NCBI GenBank assembly: GCA_017979445.1
Contig: CM030706.1
Coordinates: 16,168,967 to 16,232,966 of the forward strand
Length of the DNA: 64,000 nt
Source: Akebia trifoliata
Lineage: Eukaryota > Streptophyta > Magnoliopsida > Ranunculales > Lardizabalaceae
Direction: 5' to 3'
Positions 56,330 to 64,000 of the stretch are shown here, one piece after another. A program made the position numbers and the translations under genes. Under the pieces are notes generated by a model. The model did no database searches and had not been told where the DNA came from. It saw only the letters and a list, made by a program, of their open reading frames with translations. Position 1 is the stretch's first letter. Each line of letters starts with the position of its first letter.

Positions 56330-58030
56330 AAAATTAGTGATCGTCACCACCTAGCCGTTGAAGTAGAGTAGCTATTCACAGCTTACTAACTCAGTCATTG
56401 CTATGGTATTCTCTTAGTACTCACTCCCAACTGTCAACCTCTCTCGTTTGAGGTTCGAAATCTCTTTATGTTGCCACCATCGCCTCTCTCTCATTTTTTA
56501 TCTCTCTCTCTCTCTCTCTCTTTCTTCGAGGTTCAAAGTGTTTGCTGCCACCATCGCCAAAAAATCCTGCAAACTGGGTAAAAAAAAATTATTTTTTCTA
56601 TGATTCTTCTCTGTATTTTTGTGAGTTGATTTTGGATTATCTCTAATTTCTCTTTTGTTTCCTCATCAGTGACCTTAGAATCTTTGCCACCGTTGCCACC
56701 GTCTCAAATCCTAAATTACATTAGGGTTTCAATTTTTGACTCACGTTGTGTGATTCTCGACACAATCTAAGTTAGAAAGATGGATTCAATAAACCATTTT
56801 GATCTCAAAATAGCAGAAATTTCTCTTATAGGTATGTGATTCTGCATTCGAATCTTACCTCTATCACACTTAATTGAGCTTTAATGCTTGGATTTCTTCA
56901 TGAGTTGTACCTTTTCCAGTTGAATTTGAACTCAAATATTTATTTTTTCAGTCAAACCAATTAAATCGATAACATTATTGTCCTTGTGGCTGAATCTGTG
57001 ATCTCGATTACGATTTCGAAGAGTTTGAACATGTATTTGAGTTTAGAGTGAAGTTTCTGGTTGGATTTTGATCCATTTGTTGTAAAGTTTAGAGTCTTTA
57101 AGTTCAAAATTGATTGTGAGAGTTTATTTGACTAGATTCAATTCGGTGTTATTTGATCTGAAATGCATGTGTGAAGCTGACAGCTTATGTTTTTGACTGA
57201 ATTAATGTGTAAAAAAAAGTGGAACTAGTAGAAGATTTTTTTTCCTGTTTTCTGTGAACTTCAATCAAAGCTACCAGGATCCTTTTTTTTCCCAATTTAT
57301 TTCTAAATGTAATCTATTTTATGTGAACTCCATTAGCTTTTTCCCAATTCATTGAGCCCTAGAACCATGATTAATTTTTGCGTAAAAACATGTTATCCAT
57401 CTACAAATGAGGCATATGCAATTAATTGCAAAAACAAGGATGTCAATTCTACTCACCTGTGATTTCCTTCTTTGCAACATAAAATTTTCAGTTTATGTTA
57501 TGCACCCCAACTTTTTTTGTTCCCTTTGTCAAGTGAAATTGCCTACCACTATATGCTTGACATAATTTATCTCTACTCATACAGGTACGTGGCATCTGAT
57601 CTTGCATGATTTTTCAAGTAGTGTCAACTGCTTCCATTTTTTTACATGCATGATATGGATAATGTGCACTTCCCCATCATAAATTGCAGCATTTGCAAAT
57701 GAGTAGTGTTTTCAAACTTGGCCAAATGACATTTTGTCTCATCCACTTTTTTTATGCCAATTTTTTGTTGCACCATTTGATTTTGAACCCATCCATCATT
57801 ACATATTGTTTCTAGTTTTAACTTTCTTGTTTTCATCTGATTAGGGAATGATGAATGTAATTTGGATCTGATTTGCAAAAGCAGAACACCAAAAAATTTT
57901 GATCAAAGTTCTTTTTTATTATCATTTTTTTACCTCCAACTTATTTTGTAATTTGGGTTTTTCTTGTCTGACATGAAAACTAAATTGTTATTTATTGCAT
58001 TAAAAAATATATATATTGCGTTGTTCGTGA
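56330..58030 (+). other. CACTA interior, left part
   Basis: No open gene. It has a (TC)n run (56501-56521), a GCCACCATCGCC-type phrase repeated at 56473, 56543 and, in variant form, 56690, and T-rich intron-like DNA. It may be leader and intron DNA of a captured host gene. Confidence 0.5.
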
Positions 58031-58039
58031 AACTTTCGA

Positions 58040-58360
58040 GTGCTTTTACACTACATTGGATTCTTCATATCCAGCAAGTTCATAGAAGACCTAACTAACA
58101 GCTGCATAATGACGATGTTATATCTTTTTAAAGTGAAAGGTATATTATATGGAAAGCCAAAAGTTCCAAAAGCTTCTCCAGCGATTGCTTCCGAAGTGTT
58201 CTCAGAGCTCATAAAGTTACAGAGGAATGGGGACTGGGATGCAGGTGTGCAGTTGGTGGTGAAAGCAGGTGATCCAAGGGCTCAATATTTGCCTTCCAAT
58301 GATTGGTATTGTCTAAGGCGTAGCCTTGAGATTATCAAGGTTAGTCATCGTTATTTCTAG
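58040..58360 (+). pseudogene. Exon-like gene fragment captured in the CACTA element
   Basis: From about 58139 to 58339 the frame reads GILYGKPKVPKASPAIASEV, then ELIKLQRNGDWDAGVQLVVK, and YLPSNDWYCLRRSLEIIK. It is well balanced and protein-like, unlike its surroundings. It is followed by AAGGTTAGT, a good splice donor (58339). I do not recognise the family with certainty; it resembles a plant-specific helical protein. No neighbouring exon is identified, so it looks like a captured, isolated exon. The upstream start of the frame at 58040 is probably not real. Confidence 0.5.
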
Positions 58361-61300
58361 TCATGAACCTTGTATATTTGAATAATTTTTACTGTATTAT
58401 GGAAGTTATCAGTCAATATTTTTTATTTAATGAGGAATGTGGCTCTATCTAGTAAGCATATTTCTTGACAGGGTTTGGATTTTTGAATTTCATACTTATA
58501 TTCTTTAATTGGATGTGTGTTCCTTGTTGTGTGAAAAGACACATTTTGAGTACACCCATATAGTCATCTCTTACTAGTAAATGACACATTCATTCCTTGT
58601 ACACGATTTATTCTATTAAAGTTTCTGTATGTTGGGGTTGGTTTGGTTCGATTTAGTTTCCTATTTCCTTTTGCATATTTTGATCCTAATTGGCTAGTTC
58701 TATTTTACCTTACAAGTTAAAAAGATTATTGCTAGGGGTTTATTTTGATGTATATGATTTATTACTTCAAACGATGGAGTATCTACTAAACTATCGACAA
58801 CAAGGGGGTAGCAACTCTCCTAGTGAATTCTTTTCTTTTTTATCTAAATTTCAAAAAGCATCTAGGTATTTCTTATTCTTCTTTAAGAGTATAGCATTTA
58901 ATATTAATCCATTCATTTTATTGTTAAAGGGAGTACACCTAGATGATTTGTTCTTGTTTCATTCATATAATTTCTAGTTTTAGTTCACAAGAGATATTGA
59001 ATTCTTGTTTTGGTTGGAGGATTTATCAAACATTAATATAAAGAAATGCTAACAATATGCTTATAAAAGATGATTTGTTCTTAAATGAATATTGTATTTG
59101 TTTGGGTAAATTTGAAATCCAATCCGATGAAGTCAGTATTTTTCCAAAGTACCCAACTCAATCACTTGGATGTGTTTATGTGCGGATCTGTATTCATCAC
59201 AATTTCTGTGGACCACATCTACCCATTGGTTTTCTCACTTTTCTGTATGCCTCTATGTTGGACTTAAGAAATTTTATTTTGCATGTCGTGCTTATATGCT
59301 CTTCGAACTTCATAAAGCTCATCATGATATTCTTCATGATATGAGTACCTGCATTTTTGTGTTGGAGTTAATTCTTTCTTGAACTTTTTATATAGAAACT
59401 TCGCTAAAAAGCAAATGACGTGGTTCCGTAATGAGCTTATTTATCACTAGCTCGATGCTTCACAACCCTTGGTAAGTCAACCTTTGTATTCCTTTGTTTG
59501 ATAGTCGAGTCTTTGAACGGATTCTCTTACTTTTAAGTACCATGAACACATTGATTCTTAAACAATGGAAGAAAAAAGGTCATAACATGCTCTTTCCTGT
59601 TAAGGAGGGTGGGAGAAGGGGTGAGGAGGTGGTTTCTTTCTCATGAAGGGTTCACATGAAAAATTCAATATATTTTATTTGATAGATGATCTGCCTGATT
59701 GATTGAACTTACCCACACACCATTGTATTGCTCTAATCCCCCAACAAAATTATTTTTTCTTTTCTCATCTAGAACCATATCTTCTGTTAAAGTTCATTTC
59801 AATTATTTTTGTAATCTCTTTCCACACCCTTTTCGGTCTTCCTCACACCAAAATACTCACTAATGCCATCATTTATTTTCATTCTACTTGTCCAAACCCT
59901 CTTGATCTTCTTTCCTTGATCCTTTTCATGATGCAGTGCTAGGTCTCTTAAAATGCCTCCAATCACCTAAAATGTAAGAACATATCTTTGTCAAGTTAGA
60001 TCTGAAACAAATTATAATATTAGAGTTGTTCTGTTGTGAGGTCTTTTCTATTTTTCTTATTCCAATAAATTTGGTATAGTTTTAGTTTCTTTTATATAGT
60101 TTCTTATATTTATGGATTGAATGAAGTAAATTTCAAATAGAATCTGTGGCCAATACATTTGTTGCTGGATAAGGTGCTCGACTTCATTTATGATGCATAT
60201 CATAACCAAACAGGAAACTTGCAGTGGTGCCAGAATCACTTAAAATGAAGAAAGATTTATAGAGTCAGAGGGAAATATCTGAATTGCATGTTTATCGTAC
60301 CAAAAATAGGTAAAATCTGACATCACTAATACCATGTAGTTCCATTATTTAAGACGAAAGGCTCAATAAGTTCTTGGCATTTGTAGACATTTTATCAGAC
60401 GTGAAGATTGTTTGGAAATTTTGGATTGGATAAGAACCCAAATGCAATATAGTGGTGTTCATTAACTTCGAACACCTTAAAGATGTGAACTTCAGGTTAT
60501 TGTTCAGCAGGTTTCAACTATTGAAATGTAAACAAAACAGTTCGAGTATGAATTTCTATGGAAAATGGGACGACAGATGTGATTGATGATTAGGTCAAAG
60601 TGTAGTTTAATGCAAGTAACAAGGGGCTTTCTTCCTAGGGCTCTAGGGCCTGGATGACATTTAAAAAAAAATTAAATGTATAATTCCATGTTCATCTTCA
60701 ACAGTGTTTATATATAATTTCCTAAAGGAGGTTTTCATCTATTTAAACTATATATGTTTCAGTTTCATGGAGTCCCAGAACTCCAACAATGACCAACTTT
60801 GATTTGATGAGAATGACTAACCTGGTTTGATGGAGATCGTCAAACATACGAATGAGATGGGAGATCATCAAACTTTCCTATTGTGATCTTTCAAACCAGA
60901 GGCAACTAGAGCGAAGGGGACAATTCTAATTATTTCACATTCTTTGTTTGGCTTTGCTCTCTCAGTGATTTGATACATTTCACCATCTCTCTTTCTATCT
61001 CTAGTAACTAATCTGCTCATGTCTTGCATTTGAGTGTTATCTCAGATTACTTAATTTCCATGTGATTTCATTTCTATATGTGATATAGCAACATTTTGCA
61101 TAAAACAAACATGAGGTTCATCAATGCCTATGGCCTCTGATTCCCCTAACATGCCATCCATCCATGTGACTGACCTACTCATCAATGTCTTGAATCTAAA
61201 GTGAACCCATTCAACGAATAGGAATGTTATGTATGGGGAATGGATTTTTTCTTTCATTAGGGAGGGGTTCTCAACTTGCTTTCAATGTGTGATATCCATT

Positions 61301-61780
61301 TGAATGTTGTGTTCATTTTTTGACTTACGTAGGTGGGACCACTTCCTTCTCGTGTAACCTAACTCAGGATCGTTCATTTGCGGATTGTTGATGTTTTGGT
61401 TCATTGCTACAATTATGAAGGTAATATCGTAAACGACTTGTTTACATTATTTTTTAAATCATAAAATGGATTTCCATCATTATTTGAGATTACATTATTG
61501 TGAAAAAATGATGTAATTTCCATTCAATTGTTTCTGATGATAATGAGTAGTTGTTTAATAATTCTCCCTTTTTAGACTTATGTTTGAATTCCCGATTATA
61601 TGATGTTAAATGGTTCAAAAAATAGTTAGATTTATAAAAGTTGAAGACGAGGGGCATTTGGGTCTTTTGATGTTGCTAGTTGGAGTCTAGGTCATCAATT
61701 TCAAAATATAGGGGTATCTCCAATAATCAGCAACATGTGAGGGGGGCAGGTGTAAAATTAAATTTTCTTATTTTTCAAAA
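58361..61780 (+). other. CACTA interior, right part
   Basis: A/T-rich DNA with no conserved frame. The open frames of 60-100 codons (58690, 59057, 59703) show no domain and have the composition expected from noncoding T-rich DNA. It is probably intron and filler DNA. Confidence 0.5.
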
Positions 61781-62011
61781 GTTCTTATAGCGACCCCGTG
61801 ACCATAGCTAAAGACCTAATAATTTTTTTTCAAAAAAAGTACCCTATAGCGACGGCCAATAGCGGCTGTCGCTATAAGTCCCATATATAACAAATAGTTG
61901 GCCGTCGGTAATACATATAACGTCGGAGGTTTTCGCAATGACCACCAACGGCCCGGATGTCTATTGTTATCTATTTTGCGACAAGTTTTGCTCTAGTGTT
62001 CATGCTGATAG

Positions 62012-62039
62012 TTTAGGGTTTAGGGTTTAGGGTTTAGGG
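62012..62039 (+). repeat. Interstitial telomere repeats (TTTAGGG)4
   Basis: Four exact copies of the plant telomere heptamer, 27 bases inside the right end of the CACTA element. Before it (61987-62011) stands a copy of the transposon tip plus its flank (TTTTGCTCTAGTG followed by TTCATGCTGATAGT), which recurs at 62054-62080. Confidence 0.95.
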
Positions 62040-62069
62040 TCGCTATATCCCTATTTTGCTCTAGTGTTC

Positions 62070-62252
62070 ATGCTGATAGTTATTGTGGCTAGGTGATCTT
62101 CTGCTTGAAAGGAATACTTCAGATAGTCTTGCAACGGTATCCTCTAGTCGTTGGATTTTTTCCGTGATTCCCACCTCCATCCGTTGCATTCCATCTTGAA
62201 CTCCTCCAAGCCCCTGCTCTAGAAGCTTTATGTGTTCCTTGTTTGTCGCCAT
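62070..62252 (-). pseudogene. Unit IX: gag N-terminus
   Basis: ATG at 62252-62250 on the minus strand opens MATNKEHIKLLEQGLGG, then a helical segment (EVGITEKIQRLEDTVARL) and a polar S/N/H-rich end at the CACTA insertion. It lies 7 bases downstream of the primer site. The capsid part expected between this and the segment at 56300 is missing, so the element was deleted internally. Confidence 0.75.
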
Positions 62253-62258
62253 GAACCT

Positions 62259-62272
62259 GGCTCTAATACCAA
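62259..62272 (-). promoter_or_regulatory. Primer-binding site of unit IX
   Basis: On the minus strand TTGGTATTAGAGCC follows the LTR. It differs by one base from TGGTATCAGAGC, the usual initiator tRNA-Met primer site of plant LTR elements. It differs from the primer site of VIII, which supports a different lineage. Confidence 0.8.
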
Positions 62273-62636
62273 TGATACGTTTCAATTAGTACAAGCACGA
62301 CAAACACACAGAATGTATTCTCCATGGGTGAGAATGAACCACAAATATAATAACTTCTGATCTCCCTTTCTCATTGCCTTCCCTCTTAATTTATAGAACA
62401 AAGGAAATAACTGAAATTAAGCTAATGGCATCCGAGTCTTTAGGAGATTCAGTCACCCACTACACGTGCAATGAACTTCAATGAAACCAAAGTAAACCAG
62501 CAAATACATGGAAAGGAAATAATACTGAAATAAGATAACTACAGCTGAGAAGAAGGCTAGCAATTGGGCTTTTGGGCATTAGTCCATGTAACGTGGGTTG
62601 GGCCTTGAGGCCCGAGAGGATCTCCTGGGCTTATCA
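62273..62636 (-). mobile_element. 5' LTR of unit IX (364 bp)
   Basis: On the minus strand it starts TGATAAGCCC (62636) and ends ACGTATCA (62273), directly before the primer site. Its outer end is 258 bases from the CYP735A start codon. TATAT (62637-62641) should be one copy of its target duplication. Confidence 0.75.
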
Positions 62637-62893
62637 TATATTTCTCTTAGAATTAAGGGATGGTTAAGCTGTAATTCTATATAAAAAGATCCCAGCTTCC
62701 ACAATACAAAAAGATCCTTCACCCGTATAACCCTTATATTATTCTATATAAAGTAGTATGCTACGACTACATTACACTTAAGGGTATATAAAGGGTTCTT
62801 GGGGGTTTTCTCTAGAGGCATCAAAACCTAAAACCCACAAATAAATCTCTCTTCAATCTCAATTTGTTTTGGTTCTTAGATCAGTTTGTTGCC
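62637..62893 (+). promoter_or_regulatory. CYP735A promoter and 5' untranslated region
   Basis: TATATAAA at 62785-62792 is the most likely TATA box, giving a start near 62820 and a leader of about 75 bases. Two further TATATAAA boxes precede it (about 62678 and 62743), each after TATTCTA/ATTCTA and near AAAGATCC(C/T), so this stretch looks duplicated. The short promoter is bounded on the left by the LTR of unit IX. Confidence 0.6.
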
Positions 62894-64000
62894 ATGATTG
62901 TGCTGTTAGGATTGTTGGGTCTTCTTTGTTTGTTTATCAGAATTATCTTTGTTACCATCTTATGTTACTGGTTAACACCAATAAGAATCAAGAAAATCAT
63001 GGAGAGACAAGGAGTCCATGGCCCGAAACCTCGGTTTCTAGTCGGAAACCTAATCGACATGGCTTCACTTGTTGCTAAGGCCACCTCCAATGACATACAA
63101 TCCATTCACCATGACATCGTTAGTCGTCTCTTACCACATTATGTTCTTTGGTCTAAACAGTATGGTATGTAACTATGTATATGTAGTATCAGTTTATTTT
63201 GCATTTTATGATTTCAGTAGTGAACTTGAGATTGAATTCATATGTCTTGTTTTGGTGATTCACAGGTAAACGGTTTATATATTGGAATGGAAGTGAGCCT
63301 CGGATGTGCTTGACTGAAACCGAACTGATCAAGGAACTGCTCTCATCTAAGAACAGTAACCTCTCAGGAAAATCATGGCTACAGCAACAAGGATCAAAAC
63401 ATTTTATCGGTCGGGGCTTGTTAATGGCTAATGGCGATGACTGGTATCATCAGCGACATATAGTCGCCCCAGCATTCATGGCTGATAAGCTTAAGGTATA
63501 TAGTTAAGGTAGCTAAATAGATAGATAGATAGATAGATAGATAGATGGAATTACTTGTAAATCCTCTAACTGTTGCAATTCATGTCTTAGAGTCATGTGG
63601 GGTATATGGTTGAATGCACCAAGCAAATGCTAAAATCATTACATGCTGTAATTGAATCGGGCAAAAATGAAGTCGAGATTGGGGGATATATGACTCGACT
63701 CACTGGTGACATTATATCTCGGACTGAGTTCGATAGTAGCTATGAGAAGGGAAAGCGGATATTTGATCTCCTTACATCATTACAACATCTCTGTGCTCAA
63801 TCGAGCCGCCATTTATGCCTCCCCGGAAGCCGGTGAGTCCTTTTCAATGATTAAACTGTGGGTGCTTTTATACTATTTAACACAGTAAGGCCATTTTCTT
63901 GTGTTAGTTACAATATCCGTGTTTTATTAAGCTTATAAGTTCAAATGTTTTCTATACTATAAATAATTATTTTTTCTTTAGGTTTTTCCCTAGCAAATTC
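62894..64000 (+). CDS. CYP735A: Cytochrome P450, CYP735A-like cytokinin trans-hydroxylase (3' partial)
   Basis: Endoplasmic-reticulum P450 that would convert isopentenyladenine nucleotides to trans-zeatin forms. Exons are 62894-63164, 63266-63495, 63591-63832 and from 63982 to the window edge; all borders are GT-AG and the phases agree. The ATG in GCCATG is followed by a hydrophobic anchor (LLGLLGLLCLFIRIIFV), then YWLTPIRIKKIMERQG and GPKPRFLVGN, close to what I recall of Arabidopsis CYP735A1. LPHYVLWSKQYGKRF, SWLQQQGSKHFIGRGLLMANG, WYHQRH and GDIISRTEF also match. About 254 of roughly 510 residues are in view; the helix I oxygen motif and haem cysteine lie outside. No stop or frame change is seen, so it is probably a working gene. 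Confidence 0.93.
63517..63546 (+). repeat. (ATAG)n microsatellite in intron 2 of CYP735A
   Basis: About seven and a half copies, 21 bases after the exon 2 donor. It could serve as a length marker. Confidence 0.95.

Larger units (their letters stand above)
56301..62066. mobile_element. CACTA-type DNA transposon, non-autonomous, target TTC
   Basis: The left end is CACTACAGGAAAATGG (56301). The right end, read inward on the minus strand from 62066, is CACTAGAGCAAAATAGGG; 21 of the first 29 bases agree. TTC flanks it at 56298-56300 and 62067-62069. Subterminal TATAGCGAC-like motifs recur near both ends (about 56320, 61784, 61853, 61878, 62040). No transposase is seen, so it depends on an autonomous relative. 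The interior looks like gene-derived intron DNA with at least one exon-like piece. Confidence 0.88.

Noticed and set aside
61985..61998. Inner TAGTG (61994-61998) as the true CACTA end
   Set aside because: Only 13 bases match. The outer end at 62066 matches the left terminal repeat over about 29 bases, although both are followed by TTC.
62864..62893. An earlier start for CYP735A
   Set aside because: The frame extends upstream only to a TTG. The first ATG, in GCCATG context, is at 62894 and precedes the membrane anchor.

Overview
This is nuclear DNA of a flowering plant; I cannot name the species. The evidence is GT-AG introns, Arabidopsis-type TTTAGGG repeats, plant-specific families (HD-ZIP IV, plant mobile domain, DUF7745-like, CYP735A) and Tat/Ogre-type Ty3/gypsy retrotransposons with two RNase H domains. 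About 98% of the window is nested mobile DNA. The only gene that looks functional is the 5' part of a cytokinin hydroxylase gene (CYP735A-like, from 62894), which runs off the right edge.

Layout, in units used below. I: fragment of a + strand Ogre-type element (1-5200, continuing 16347-16814) with integrase C-terminus, 3' noncoding DNA, an intronless HD-ZIP IV gene fragment, polypurine tract and a truncated 3' LTR. II: a - strand element of a second family (5201-16341, duplicated target GGTAG) inserted into the LTR of I, internally deleted. III: a solo LTR of a third family (13612-15796, CTCAG/CTCAA) inside a 193-bp tandem array in II. IV-VI: LTR fragments and an orphan piece (16815-21041). 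VII: a + strand element of family II (21042-22298, continuing 46500-55684) with DUF7745-like ORF1, gag, protease and integrase, but no reverse transcriptase. VIII: a complete 24.2-kb Ogre-like element (22299-46494) inserted into ORF1 of VII, with a perfect AGTAC duplication. IX: gag, primer site and LTR of a - strand gypsy element of another lineage (55685-56300, 62070-62636), interrupted by a CACTA DNA transposon (56301-62066). X: CYP735A.

In VIII the order is 5' LTR, primer site, long leader with three kinds of tandem repeat, gag, protease, G-patch, RT, RNase H, second RNase H and integrase. About 9 kb of 3' DNA follows, with two degenerate antisense genes (DUF7745-like and plant-mobile-domain-like, the second with recognisable introns), then the 3' LTR. 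All coding parts are broken by stops or frameshifts, and two integrase catalytic residues are swapped, so VIII is not autonomous.

The best candidates for something undescribed are: a discrete module of five or six 38-bp hairpins bounded by TGGTCC/GGACCA, present three times in VIII and twice next to the apparent 5' ends of its antisense genes; capture of an HD-ZIP IV transcript by copy I; a block near the LTR 3' end, shared by three LTR families, that contains an exact ten-base copy of the primer-binding site core; and a CACTA end duplicated around telomere repeats. All similarity statements come from reading and memory, not database searches.
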